A DNA stretch of 64,000 nucleotides from Branchiostoma lanceolatum (GCF_035083965.1 NC_089722.1:29038642-29102641); one strand, 5' to 3'; counted from the stretch's first letter, positions 42,801-57,800 are shown. The notes: a model not told the origin generated them from the letters alone. Numbers and translations are program-made.

Positions 42801-45800
42801 CAATACTTGCTTCCTGACAAATCGATAGCCTGGGTACCATCCTATTTTAAATATAGTTTAGTACATATTCTTGTGAGGGGGCAAGTATAGGATGGCACCC
42901 AGGCTAGACTCTGAAATATAGAGCCGAAAAGACCATTTCTTATTTTAAAAATTAAGGGTGTATGCTAATATTTCCAGGTGTTTTTTTTGGTACAATTTCC
43001 CAACCTATTAAACGTGGTCCTCAAATAAATCAACAGCATAGGTATACTTTATTACCACAAGTATTTATAAGGATTGTTCGAGTGCATTTTTGCATGTTTG
43101 TTTGAAAATTATTCTTGGTTGAAAAAGAAAGCAAAACGTGACATACGCGACCACTAATGAGTAGTAATGACCAGTCCCCTGTACTGCCCCTGTGGGAGTT
43201 GCAAGTAGGCCCCTACATGGGGCCAGACTGAAGGTTGTACCTATTCCCTCATGGACGGCCTGGTCTAGGCCTAGCTGATTCCCTACTCTCCAAGCAGAGG
43301 TTCGGCTCCAGCTGGTTTTTAATTTTTTTTTGCCGGTCTTTCTATTTTGTCCCATTTTCTTTATGTTGCCTACGTACATGTAGTACGGGACAAAATAGAA
43401 AGCCTGACAAAATGCTAAAAACATGTCAAAAATCAGCCGGAGCCAAACCTCTGCTTGGAGAGTACTGGTTCCCAGGGTATCACAGTCAGCTCATTCCCAG
43501 GGTATCACTGTTACCATGGCAACAAAGTCCCCCTGATCCCACTATATACAAATTACCTCATCAGGTATGGTACCTGGTCAGTATATGGTTGTCACACTGC
43601 TGTCATGCAACACAGGGAAGCTAGACATTGGAAAAATGTATTGTCTTGGCAAGGCTTGCCCAGGCTATGCAATCAATATAATATGACTGTCTCTTTATTG
43701 TCTGGGGTAGGGTTAGCAAAGGACAAAGACAACACATGATATAATATAGCATAGATTTAATGCTTTAAATTTAGGCAATTTTAATTTTCAACCAATCATT
43801 TATTTCTTCAAAATATCACTCTCCTTTGATTGAATCATGAAAACTCTTTGGTCGTGTATCATTTACCAAACACCAAACACCGGTGACCTGTCATGGTGAC
43901 CTTGTTTTAGCATGCAAATTACGTTAGAAACATATATTGAGTTTGTATTGGGTATGTTTGAGAGTGAATCACATTACTACAATGAGAGATTCATAATATC
44001 TTGTTTTAGTTAATATTTTAGACACCTGTCTTTATCATTGTGTATGACTATGAGTTCCCTTCCCCTTACTTTAGTATGGGATAACACTTAAACCAAAATA
44101 AAGAAAATATTTGTTCACAACATTTGCAAGCCAAGAACAAGCATAGATGTCACAGTGACCTTTTGTCCTTGAATTTCACAGAAGCTCCGACCTGACTTTA
44201 TCTCTTCAAGTTCCTGCTTAATTTCCCCTGGGTCTTTCTAACTCCAAATTAAGCGACCTTGAATCCTAAATGAATTTAACTTTTTGTATGCTTGCATGTA
44301 GATCTATACTAATGAAATTATTTTCCTCTTTCTTGCCTGGAGGTAAATTATGTAGTCATGCAAAACATGGCTTGGAAGGAAAAGAAAAAAAGGCCTTTAT
44401 TTTTATTTTTATTGAATAACTGAAACTGCAACCATTGATTTTTAAAAATAATCAGTTGAGTTGATTGTAACAGTATATTTGCTATCCTTCTCTCTTGCAC
44501 TGATTAACTAATTAAACCAGCAAATTATCTGGAACCCTATTAGTGATCAATTAAGCGTGGTTCGGTTTGGAATTTCTAGACTTGATACCTGCAAGATGTG
44601 TAGTAATGTAAGCTGTTGTTGTGGAAGTTCTTTGAGGAATGAGTAGTCTGTTTTGTATCAGGAGGAGTGTAGGTCACAGAGAACCTATTACACCTTTACG
44701 GTATCAGCACCTGTAAGTGATAATTTAAGACATTAGGCCACAACTAGTTAATTCTTTGGTTCGTTGGCTGCACGTCCAAACAACTGTGTGTTGAGAAAAG
44801 AGGATTAACACTTGTGCGAATTGCGTTTGGGTGTTGTCAATTGGACCCCGTTCATACTAAATCGCGCAAATCGCGAAATCGCCCTGAGTCGCATTCCTTC
44901 ACACCAGGGGTCGAACGAGCGCGAGTTGTAAAATCGCGTCCAACAGCTTGATCAACGGCGGACACGTTATTCGATTGTCACCACTCTTACTGTTGTGTTC
45001 AATGACCTTCTTGTACTTCATCTTGAGTTTTTTTACCTTTAATAGTGCGGCATTACTTCCATGTTTTCGCGTATTTGGCCAACTCAGGCAGTCGCCACTT
45101 CACTACACGCTCTGGTTTCGGTGGGATCCCTTGAGTTTCTTCTGAATCCCCACATCCCCAAAGATGGCCATCAGTACATGCGTTTTCGTCATTCCATACG
45201 CCAAAATCGCCGCCCGATTCTGACATATTTCCGCCGCATTCGGCGTAATATTCCAACAAGCTAGGAGGTAGATGAACATCGTATAATGAGCGGAAAGACT
45301 GAATTTGCAGATGACCCCTTGACCCATGACCGGGTCAATATGCAAAGTAAAGCGCCCAACGCGCATCAAGGCGATTTCGAGCGTTCATACTAAGTCGGAA
45401 TGCAGGCAAATCGCGAGTAAACCACCTCCGGAGGTGGTTTCGCGGAAAGCGATTTCGGGTGATTTCAAATGCGATTTGGAGCGTTCATACTAAGCCACAT
45501 TATCGCGATTTCGGCGATTTCGCGATTTACGCGATTTAGTATGAACGGGGTCTTGGTAATGTTTTATCTCTTTTTCACTAACTAGAGGCTGCGACCACCG
45601 GGTTACTGCTAAGCAACCTCTGAGTCTGAGCAACTTGACACATAGCTCAATGAGTTTCATGGATTATTGAGAACAATTTTTGGATTGTGTGTTTGCATGT
45701 TGTCTTTTAAATCATACAGGTACTTTTATATCTTGCATCATATTCTATTTATGAAATTGTTGGGATGTTGCAATATGTTTTAGCTGAAACTAGAGTTCCA

Positions 45801-48800
45801 CAAACACATTATCTTCGCCAAATAATCAAGGCTTATTATGGAAAGTGATTTATATTTACGTGCCTATCACCCCCTGCAAATTTGATCATGCACCATACCA
45901 TTTGGACGTTATGATTGGGCGAATGAGGCCAGTTAAGATAGGGTTAAAAATCATTTGGTGGTACAGGACTAGTATATGTGTAGAGTGTGCTGATATATGT
46001 TATAACTGGTCATGAAAAAATATGAGTATGTTGATATTATATGGGCCACAAAGGTTCGATATGGCAGTGTTGAAAGTTGAAAGTGATGATGAAATAGTAC
46101 AGTCAATACATATGAATAGAATAAATCTGGCACGTTTTTAGGTGTTTCTAGTCAGGCTTTCTATTTTGTCCCTATTTCGTTATGTCGCCAACCGTGTTGA
46201 ACAAAAATGCTTAAACTGAACGCGTCAAAAACCAGCAGGACCCACACCTCTGCTTGGAGAATAGTTTATTTATTTGACCTACATGTACGTTTATGCAAGG
46301 CTATCTGTTTACATGACCTGACACTGTCCCATGTCCCATTGAAAGGCAGTGGGTTAACAAACTTTCCTTCCTTCCTAATTATGCAAATTAGCTCCTTATT
46401 TGCATAATTAGTCATTGATTATGTAAAGCACCATCCAAGCTCTCTACATACCAAACATCACGACGATCTGTCGACCCATTCTCAAGTTATTCATGTCCGA
46501 ATGTCAAAACAAAAACACCCACTGCGGTTCTTAACAAGCCGCTAGGGGGCCAAAATTTACAGAACTTACTTTCTGTGGCATGAACTATCTACCACACAAA
46601 AATCATGACCATAGCACTTTCAGAAAATATGCCCCTAAATTTTGAAGCTCTGCTGCAGTACCTTTGGTACCCGCTAGAAGGCCCATTATCGAACTTGACC
46701 TTCCTTTCGGTAAATCCTACCCATCCACTAAATATCATAAGGATCCATCAACAGCTTCTTGAGTTATGTTGTCCACAAGAAAATTCACATCCACACAAAG
46801 CCCGCTGCAGTACCGACGGATAGTGCCAGGAGAACCATTTTTGAACTTGACCTCCGTTTTCACAACATCTACACACCTGCAAAAAATCATGAAGATCCAT
46901 CAACGTTTCCGTCACTTTTTTTGCCTACATACAAACACAAAAAAATGCTAAGTCCGCTGCAGTACTATTGAAAAACGCAAGGTAAACCATTTTCAAACTT
47001 GACCTTCATTTACACAACCACTACACACCTACCAAAAATCATAAAGATTGATTGACATTTTCTTGAGTTATGCTCCTGACATACATTCAGACCCACCCAA
47101 CAGATTTTTCAACCGAAAACATAATCCTCTCTGAGTGCGAAGATAACAACAGGAAGACGGCTGAGATAAGACTGTCCCCTATGGGTTACACTAATCCAAA
47201 CAATGTTTGCCTGTATGGTCGCTCAGCGATCACTTTCTATGGAGCAACAATTAAGAAAACCTTTGAACATTGCATCGGAGTCAGACTTAAAATTGTTGTC
47301 ATGGCCAACCTTTCTCCAATATACTATTGTATAGGTGTGCTAAGAATAGTACGATATCTTTTGTAATAAGAAGTTGGTGTTTTCATCTGTAGCTCTGCTG
47401 TCTGTGTTGAGTGGTGCACTGTGAGATATCTGGCTCTCAGGTTTAGATGAAGTGGGTGTGAGACATCTGGTTTTACACTTGACAGTGAACTTCCCACTGA
47501 ACAGGCCAAGGAGGTCATTTGGGGTCAAGGGGCTGAAAGGTTTACTAGGGAAGTCTGGATTTAATGGGAGGAGGGTAGTATTTTATTCTAAGTGGAAAGA
47601 AATGTGTCCATTCTCATTCACTTGAGTTAGGGGCTAGCCTTACAGGAAAATGTTTTGTTGTCATGTGAAAATCTTTCTCAGTCAAAAAGACTCAATCTTA
47701 GATGTTCTTAACGTATGATTTTAGTACCTAGAAATGTTTTCCTTTCAAATCACAAATAGTGACAACTCAATTTTGTATGATACAGTCCTTCACTTTTGCC
47801 TCAGCCTGCTCAATCATGGAAAGGCTACAAACATTACTTCCTCGACATGTCCTCTACACTGTTTTTTGTTTGGCAATACAAAACACTGTTTAATTTGGCA
47901 AAACAAGCTGTTTACACTGTTTGATATGGACAGCTTGGATTGTTTCTTTCTCAAATGTTTTGCTGTATTAGTCTCCCCTACATGTAATGCTATACTACAC
48001 AAATAGAGATGGACCTCCCAGAATTTCCAGTTTCCACAAGTTAGATGTCTCATCAGTTGACAGACCTCACCTGGCAGTCACTTAAGTATTTCCTGCCATT
48101 ACTCCAACTCAGGAAGGCAATTCTTAAACATCCAGTTTGTGAATGACAAGAAAGTGTTTAACAGAGCAGTCGTGGTTGTTCAGGATTTGTGACAGGATGC
48201 ACCATATTTGGCATGGTTTTAAAGTTATTTTGGGCTAGATACTGTAATTTCGTTTACTTTTCTGGTAGTATTATTTCGTGGTAGGAGGGAAAATGAGTTT
48301 ATAAAATGTTACTCAAAACGTCCGGAAATAAATCTCGAAATTTTATCCAGTTGTAGAGTTTGAATTCTCTTTACATATTGTTTACCTGGATGTCTAACCT
48401 TCACAAACGTGAGCTGCGGAAAATAAGGTTTTTGTAGTGTTTAAGTTCGTGATTGAAACAGTTCTGTAGTACAGTGGTCAATACTAGTCATACAAGGGAG
48501 ACATATTTGCCATATTTTGAATTTGTGATGGAGAGCTCGAAAGTTATTGGGAAAGTTTCAAGATTTATTGTACTCCCCATTGCAGCAAAAAGAATTACAA
48601 AAAGTTTTTGGTAAGACAAAAATTTGCCAGGCATACAATGTACAAGAGACAGTAAGACATACTGTTAGGTACAGCACTGCGATCTCCATTTTCCATTACA
48701 TATTATTCAGTTTTTACCATTCCGGTTGTGGTAATGATTACTGACAAATATGTACTGATGGGGTGAAAGCAAATGTCCCGTCTTCTTCTAATGTGATAAT

Positions 48801-51800
48801 TGCTTGTTGAGAGGTTTGGCAAATACTTGCTGGTAGCCCAAGGATGGCTTATGTAAATGTTTAACGGTGATATATTTGGTCAAGGGTCGGGGAGTGCTTG
48901 GTTGGGTGACTTCACGTTTGTGTGTTGTAGGTTACATGAAACTTTGTCTCAGATGGAAGAAACTCAGTTTAATACCCAGCTAAAAAGCATAAAAAGCATT
49001 TTTCATGTACCTGATTTTTCTGAGTGACTGTTTTTTTTTTCACACATGTTTATCTCTTTATCATCTATAACGTTAGATTTAAGTAGAAAATCAAAATTTG
49101 ATGTTACAATTATATTTTGACCAAGAAGGAAATTCTAGAAATTACCAGATATTGATATTTGACACTGTTTTTCATCTCTGATTTTCGATTGGTTGACCCA
49201 ACTGCAACCTAACAATAGCTTTCCTACTCTTCCACTTCCAACTACTGTCAGCTGATTTCTGGGGAGTATCATCAAGATGGCATTTACTAACCATTGATTC
49301 CTACCCAACCATGTGTTGTCATGCCTTGTTGACCAACCAAAACATTTTGACAGTTCCAGTTGACCTGTTATGTCATTCTACTGAAGACAAATCCAGCTGA
49401 CTCAGAAATGTCACAACAAAAAGAAAATATGCTAATGACCAAATTATATCTACAGAAAGAAATATATAGAATTTCTAGCAACTATTTTTCTATCAGATGT
49501 TATCATTTTGAGAGACAGTGACAAGTTGCTTCACAGGTGCGCCTTCTCTCCGTTATGTCTGTAGTTGGCCCCTGGCCTTAATGTTTGTTTTGATAGCTAC
49601 AACTCCCTGCAAGGGGGGGGGGCAGTAAAGGGACCCTGGGTCAGGCTAGAATATTTAGGGGGGTATGAGCTGTATTCCTCTAGCTGATGCCAGCCACACA
49701 GCAGGAAAATTGATTGGAAAATGAAGATAACGAAGTTCTAAACAACATTTTCGGCAGTACAATGTACATGTAATATGCCTAGTGTTCTCTAAATCACCAC
49801 ATGATCTTTAGAGATCACCCGAATTTTGCATGTCCCAATCCGATGTTATGGGGTAGATTTTTAGGTAAAAAAAAAAGCTCATGTCACGATTTTCAGATTC
49901 GGTGACCCTCTCAATCAATACATAAGGCCAAAGCTGGTGGGCTGTGTGACAATGCTTGCTGCTAGCCTCCACCAGGCCCTCCTAAGGGCGTATGTATGGA
50001 TCGTAGAATTCGTCAGAAAAAGGAATAATCAGCCAGTAGAATCAGTCCATGGTGAAGATCACATTTGCAGATGAAACCCAGGCAAATATTATCCCTATAG
50101 CCAGCGTAGTTAGTCTGTGACAGGTCGTTAAATATGGCAGCATGCCTGAAAAGGGCCATTAGTATTATGCTGGCTACACAGTACAGAATGTGATACAAAA
50201 GTGAAAGTGGTTGCCTGAAGCAGGCTTTAAGATGGAGATTTAAATCATGTTCAATTACAGGGGACAGATGATGTCATGTACCCTTTTGTTTTGACTACAG
50301 TGTGATAAACTCAATTACCTTTCAGATAAGTAATTCCCTATTGATGTATAACATTTCACTTTTTAGCCTGGTTCAGACGGTTTTCATTAGTTAACCTTGG
50401 AGTCCATTAACATTAATCTGTTGGGTTACATAAATCTGCCACTTTGAAGAACAGTGGGTTTGAGAGATCAGCACCCCAGGTATGCACAGTTTAGATTATA
50501 AACAGGAATGCGTTAAACTGGGGGATGTTAAGGGTTGGAGATCTGTTTGGATGTATCTTTTCAGGATGGCGGAATTATGTACCCTGGTGGAATTATGTTA
50601 AGGCAAGTCTGAAACAATTATCTAGTTACCACTCAGCTAATAGTATACATACACACTCAGCTAATAGTATACATACTGTTTTATTAAGGATTAAGAGATA
50701 GATGATAATTTTAGATTTGACCTAAGTATTTCACCCTGTATCATCTTTGACTACATGCTTTGCTGTTGCAGAGTCTTTTTTAAAGTCTTTTCAAGATTTA
50801 ACAAGATTGGCAACATAAAAAGATGTTGCCATGGCGACGGTGGTCTCTGTTAACGTTTTCGTTTTTAGCCCACATGCAAATAAGGACCTCGCATAAATCA
50901 TATCAGTCGATCACCTTCTCTACCAAAATAACACAAGTTGTCCAATGTATGAAAATCTTGTTTTCACAAAATAAGATATCGTACCATTTCCTCATAAATT
51001 ATGTAAATGAGACCCTCTATGCAAGATTTGTGTCTAATAGTGGCCGCATTTACTTATCTTCCAAATGGTGCAAAAATGAAATCCCCATCATTTACCACTA
51101 TGGATTTATAGTATTTTGTCATTAATTATGCAAATTAAGTAACAATTTGCATAATTGATATCTATCAATATTTATCTCTTTCTCAGTTACATATGCCATG
51201 TGTTTGAGAGTCCTATAATAGAATGCAGCTGATTTCTTAACTGTCCTCATTGATTATGCAAATCAGATATTGATTTGCATAATTGGTATATGATTATGTA
51301 AATCATCACTTAAGCTATCTACACACCAAAAATTATGATGATCCGTCACCCCCTTCTTGTATTATTCTCTTTCAAAGTTTGAGTCAAAAATTAGCTCCTG
51401 CAGTTCCAAAAAAAGCCGCTAAAGGGTCCAAATCTACAGGACATATTTTCCTAACAAAGAGCTATCCACCACTTAAAAATCATGACTATAGCATGTTCAG
51501 AAGACGAGATTTGAAAAGTGAAAGTTCCCCTGCAGTACCATAGAAAGTTGCTAGGGGGCCCAAAATTCAATCATTAAAAGGTCTCCTACAGACCTACCCA
51601 CCTACAAAATATGAAGACAATACATCCAGGCATTCTCGAGTTATCGTCCCATGGACTTACACATTCCTGTACAATTCCTAGAATTCTTGCAATCTGCACA
51701 CAATATAGTAAAAATTTGGCTCGCCCCTGAGGCGTCGCCAAAAAATATGGCCTTGTATTCTCAATTTTCACATACATTAGCTAAAATACTGAAAAGATAA

Positions 51801-54800
51801 TTGACACTTAAGATATGTACATTGATTTTGACAGATATAAAATCCCTCAACCCTTTTAAAAACGTCATTTACGATTTGCTGTCTTGAGAAGAAAACACAG
51901 GTTAACTTGTTGATGATTATTCAATAAAAAATTGCTACCCCACTAATATAAGCTTTAAAAACCATAACAAATGTCCAGACATATCATAGACCTGTTAAAC
52001 CTGTTCTGTCAATAAAATGTAGCCGTCTAAAGACTGTTTTAAATCTACACCCACAGGAGCCTAACCTGTGGTTTACCCTGGGATTGAGCTAGTCAGGGTA
52101 GCTATTCTAGTAGGTGGTTAATGATTAGTTATTACTTAGCAACCAGATGTAGGCCTTGGCTTGGCCAATGGGTTATCAATGGTTAGTGAGTAAGATGACC
52201 TCTATAACCTTGGATAAAACTAGGGCAGGGTGTGCAGCTGGAGTACTACAACTGCTTTGTTCATGTCTGACACTGTTCTTCAGTTGCCACTTTAAGGCTG
52301 TACATGTAGCTTTGAAATACCACCATTCAGAAGTAAAGGGATTTGAATAACATGTACTGTGGAAATTTCTCAACTTACAGAACGCTGGTATGCGGATGTG
52401 GTAAATTTTGGAACGGTTGTTAATGCAGTAGTGAGAAAAATTATTGTTAAGTATGCATATGTTATGTGTATTGTTATCATAATATATGTTGACATGCTTC
52501 ACCTCAATTGAGGAGGACTGCTTTACCTTTACCTTTTTTTAGAGCTCTTAGCATGAGGTATATTTCTGCATCATGTTACAGCTTTATAAAGGATGATTGT
52601 GTAATACAAATGTAGTTGTTATGTTTTTTTCTGATTTACTAATTGATGTATTTTGTGTAATTACAGGATGACCAGGCTGGCCAGCTGATAGGGTTTGCTA
52701 CCCTGCCGGACCAGGTGCACCGCAAGTCCATCAAGAAAGGCTTCGAGTTCACGCTGATTGTTGTAGGTAGGTATGGCTTCTTAGATGGTTATATTATGGT
52801 TTCTTAAACCTTTAGCACTGGGGGTTGACTTGAGGAAATGTTTTAAGATTCATGCATGCATATGCATCAAGATTTTTCAAGATTGTTGTTTGTTGGTGAT
52901 CAGGTCTTTACTTATGTGATTTGCATGATTTAATCCTTTAAAGTTGCCTGATAAAAAGATTCACCAGTGCTAGTTATTTGTCTGACAATTTGGAAAGATT
53001 TTAGGGCACATCATAAGGTGTTGTGGTGTCATAAAAGGAGTCTAGTCCGAGTTTAATTGAAGCTAAATGTAGGGCACAGTTTTTGTGATACATGTTGTCA
53101 TACCTGCCCAAGAAGACCACTCAGGTGATTGATAAAATCTGGTCTATGTGGACAGGTGGTCTCTTTGGGCAGGATTGTTTGTGTCAATGAGAAAAATTAT
53201 CTAAAAAGTGATCACATTGGCCAGGTGGTCCTTATGTAGAGGAGTTCACTTGTACAGGTTTGACTGTATCAGCCTTAGGTGAAGAAAGGTGCAGTTTGAT
53301 ACTTCAGCAGCAATTCTTTCATCTGAGGTATTTCTGCGGAACTTTTGGTGAATTCCAAGTATGTTTACAAAATGCCAGTAATGCCTCAGGTAGTACATCC
53401 ACTGTCTTGTTGTGGGAGAAAAGATCTAACAGTCCTGTGGTCATTCCTGGAATTCTGTGGTTTGTGTACATTAAGCTGTGGCCTACTGTGATGGTCTGTC
53501 TGATGTGGCTTTGGGTTTTTAACCTGGTATGTTCTGGGTTAGTGAATGTTCAATGATGATAACTACCATATGTGAAGTATGGTTTTCAGTTTGGGATCAA
53601 AGCAATGCTGTTATAGGACTTTGCTATGCAAAGTGATTCTGAGTTCCATCACATTTTAAAAAAACAACGTACAGTATATTGAAAAAAAATTAAAACAGAC
53701 ATATTGAATATTACACTACATTTATGTAGAGTAAATTCTTTTTGAAAAGCCCAGAGCCCTTCAACTGGGAAAAACTGGGATTGCGGAAAAAGCTGGCCCT
53801 GTCTACCTGGCCTGTCTACCCTGGCTGTCTACCTTTTTTGGACCCCAAGGGTATGCATGGGGGTTTGGGCTTTAAAATTAGGTATTGTATCCTAAGGAAT
53901 TTTACATGGCTCCTTGAAGAAAAACTGGGTCAATACAATTCCAGATGTGTGTGAGCTGGATGGAAGATTCCTATTGGGTTGGGGGTGGGGGGGTTGGAGG
54001 AGCTGGTAAAGCAATTCCACCAAGACTGGAAAAAAAAGTTCCAAATACATGTATACCAGGGCTCTAGCCAGCGCCAGTTTTGCCGTAAATTTACGGAACT
54101 TTGCTGCGTGTTACGGAAAAAATTCAAGACCAATCCGTAAACCTTGACGGAAAAAAATCGGGAGAAAAGATATAGACAGGGCTTGAACTTTTGCAAAGAT
54201 CTCCAGAAAAGAAGCGGAAGTTTGAAGCGAGGTCGATTCAGGCCATTTCTATCTTCCGCCGGCGGCAGCAGACAACCCCAAGGTGGCTTTATAGGTAGGT
54301 GACAAACGGAGGCGCGGAGGTTGCCAGTGGTTCGTGGGCCGAGAGAAAATCGGCATCGTTTGCCCCCCTCCCCACTACTAGTGCCCCACTACAATTCTGG
54401 CCGGTCGCATCGGGCTGACGTTTTTTCGGCTGTTTTCCACGGTTCACCGCTAGTTATAGCCACACAAAAAATACTCCGGTAGTTACCAGGCTTTCCGTAT
54501 TTTTTTTGTAAACATTGTTAAAGTTTTACGCCGAGTTACACGCACTCTTCCCGCGAAAACTGGTGTTGATAGTTTTAGACCTCAGAATCAGATATCATCT
54601 ACCAATAACAGCGTTCGTTCACGCCGCGTCACGGAAAATCGACCAATGACATACAAGTCTCGCGGTTCACGAGAGGCGCGAATCCGCGAGGTTTTATCAG
54701 AAATTGATATTTGGTGCGAAGATGGGGCTTGAATCGACGAATTTTGATCAAATCAAGTGGAAGTTACCGGAGAAATCGACCATGGAAAACACGGAAGGAA

Positions 54801-57800
54801 AATATTGAACGTCTTTAGGGCGTTCTGTCCAAAGTAGGGTGTCTCATTTCCTACTATTTTTAGTACAGGGCGCAAACGGGACCGGTACGACACGTCGACC
54901 GGTGTTGAAAATGTTTTATTTCTGCCGACTTGAATTCACGTGTGTATTTGTAAAATAAATAAGAAAGTTTTGTGGTGCTAAATTTCATTTATTTGCCGAT
55001 TGTATACAACGAAGGCCCAATTAATTTTTCACCCAAACTTGCCCCTCAAAATGCTGGAGATAGCGTTTCAGAGGGTCTAGATTTAAAAATTTCCCGGGGG
55101 GGAATACCCCCGGACCCCCCTAGAATTGTCGCGCCTTCGGCGCTCGATATGTTAGGTTCGTACAAAATTTTAGGGCTTACGGGATAACATTTCAGGCTGG
55201 CTAGAGCCCTGATGTATACAATAAAATGGTCCTGAAATGTTAAACAAAATTGAAGTAGAAAGTAATACAAGGAACCAAAGAAAACTGGTAGGTTGAGCCA
55301 AACAACAATAGGACCTTTGTTTGTCACAACAGCTAAATTCACAGCAGATGTCTGACACTCCTGGGGGTTACTGTAGCTCAGATACTAACGAAATCTTTAC
55401 GGTAGCAGCTGCTGCTCTGGCAAACCATTTTATCAGTTTTCTTTGTTTATCCTGTACCCCCATCACACTTCTTCTATCTAGTTGACAATCCTAGTACATT
55501 TTGTTGTATACTTAGATGTTTGTTTATCAATAATAGATTTTCTTCCAGTGTTGGTGGAGTTGCTCATAACTGTCCCTATCCTCCAACAGTATGATCCAGC
55601 CCACCCACAGCTGGGATTGTCACTGACCCAGTTTTTCCTCAAGAAAATTCAATCAGATGCAAAACCCCCATGCATGCCCTTGGGGTCCAAAAAGGGTAGA
55701 TAGCCAGGGTAGACAGGCCAGGTAGACAGGGCCGGCTTTTTCCGCAAACCCGGAAAAACTCAGCATTTATTTTGCTGCTGTAAAGTTAAGCCATGCTTAT
55801 ATCTACAAGAGTCCAGGTGTAGAACACACTAGCACACCTGGTGTTATATATAGTCTACTTAAAGACAAACATAACACATGCACCAAATTCCAAAGCTTGT
55901 CTGTCATACTTCAAAGTTCAAGTGTGCCTGTCTACTGTGTACCTATTGTTTACCTGTATAGTCTCTGCAACTAAGTAACAGTAAAGACTCCTGTCGTAAC
56001 TATTTGACTAAGTAAAGAGGTATGCAGGACTTTCACCGAATGCTAACATTGTTCTAAATGACGGACATTCCTGAAGGCCATTACTGTACAATGATGGAAT
56101 ACACAAACACACAATGTGTTTTCTGATTTATGTAACACATCTTTGCCTGTAAGAAACAGTTTGAAACATTGTTATTGTGAAATCTGTAGCAATGGTTATG
56201 CAACAGGTAAATGGGATATTATTGATATCAGCAAATCAATACAGGTATTGATACAGTGTTAGTAAGGTGTGGGATGTCCCTGTAGCTCAACTGGTAGCAG
56301 CCTCTTAGTTAAGCTCCTGATTCTAATTAGGTAGTAACTAGGAGACTCTGGTTGAATCCTGGGGAGGGCATCTCAGTTTGGCATCCATCTTTGGAAGGGA
56401 CGTAAAATGGGGGTCCCATGTTCGAGGAGGTGCCTGGAGCATGTTTAAGGGAAATGCTAGCAACCCCTTCCCTGTGAAAATACAAGTGTATGTTACCCTG
56501 CTACTGAAACAGCAAAGGAAGCTGCTGCCCTATGTGCCACTGGGTACTACAAGGGTCTGAACAATCAAACAAACGTTTAATAGTAAAGTGTAGCAATATG
56601 GTAAGTTTTCTTCTCCTCTGCACCCTACAGGAGAGACAGGACTGGGGAAGTCCACCCTTATCAACAGCCTGTTCCTGACAGACCTGTACAAGGACAAGGT
56701 GGTACCAACTGCTGAAGGTGAGATGTCTCTAGGTCATAGGGTCTTAGATTCTAGGCTACGGTAACCATTCTGCTCTTAGAAAAATACATGAGTATATGCT
56801 GTAAGTTGTAACATCTAATAACATAAGTCTACCAGGGTACATAATTCTGCCACCCTGAAAAGATTTTTCCAAACAGATCTCCAACCAAATGTCCCCCAGT
56901 ATAATGCACTATACTGTGCATACCTGGGGGGTGCTGTACTACAGATCTCTCAATCCGTTTTTCAAAGTGGCAGTACTTCTGAAGTATCTATTGTGAAACT
57001 TATTGTTTGCTTTATTTCAGAGAGAATAAGCAAGACGGTTGAGATAAAGAAGTCGACAGTAGAGATAGAGGAAAAGGGAGTGAAGTTAAAACTGAACGTC
57101 ATCGACACACCAGGGTTTGGGGACTCTCTAGACTGCTCTGACTGGTGAGTTGTCTTTCTTTCTAGTTTTTCTGTAAATACTATCTTAACTGTCAAGTCTT
57201 CAACCTTGCTTGTGTGTTATTGTTGCCTTCTGTGACTGTTTTGTCTTCCAGTAATTCTCCTCGCTATTACCTGTTTGTAGACCAGGCATCATTTTGAAAT
57301 TCATTTTACTTTGCCCAAATTTTATAAACACTAAAGGCTTAATTTTCAATGCTAGCATTAAACTTCAATTCGTTAAAATGTTGTTACTCTTTTCAAAGAC
57401 AACGGTATTCAGATTTTCTCATCCAGGGTACATCCAGACCAGTTATTCCATGTCATATTATAACTTAGTCTACCACAATCTGATTTTCTGCTTTTGCTCC
57501 CATTTTTTTGACGGATCAAAATCTTTTTCCGTCCCAACAGACCAATTTCCATCCTGAGATGGAGTGACAGGTCCTGGAGACAGCTCTGGTGCATCCAGAC
57601 AATCAATAATCCCTGTCATATTATTAATTTTATTACAAGCTAACTTTTTGCTTTTCTTGCAGCTGGAAGCAGGTGGCAGACTTCATCGAGGCCCAGTTTG
57701 AGCAGTACTTCCGTGATGAGAGCGGCCTGAACCGTAAGAACATCACTGACAACAGGGTCCACTGCTGCTTGTACTTCATACCTCCATATGGCCATGGGTT

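Larger units (their letters stand above)
40144..52666. other. 12.5-kb intron 2 of the second septin, rich in mobile DNA
   Basis: No additional gene is supported. It holds MITEs at 41950-42034, 42826-42906, 43284-43464 and 46133-46263, a Harbinger-type element at 44844-45552, two copies of a ~152-bp-unit repeat (46365-47110, 50870-51790), and one copy of a repeat (50437-50600) that recurs inverted at 56817-56982. The remaining stretches are AT-rich and featureless to me. Confidence 0.6.

Noticed and set aside
45053-45259. Separate 68-codon gene on the minus strand
   Set aside because: It is one of several broken frames of the Harbinger-type Myb/SANT remnant, not an independent gene.
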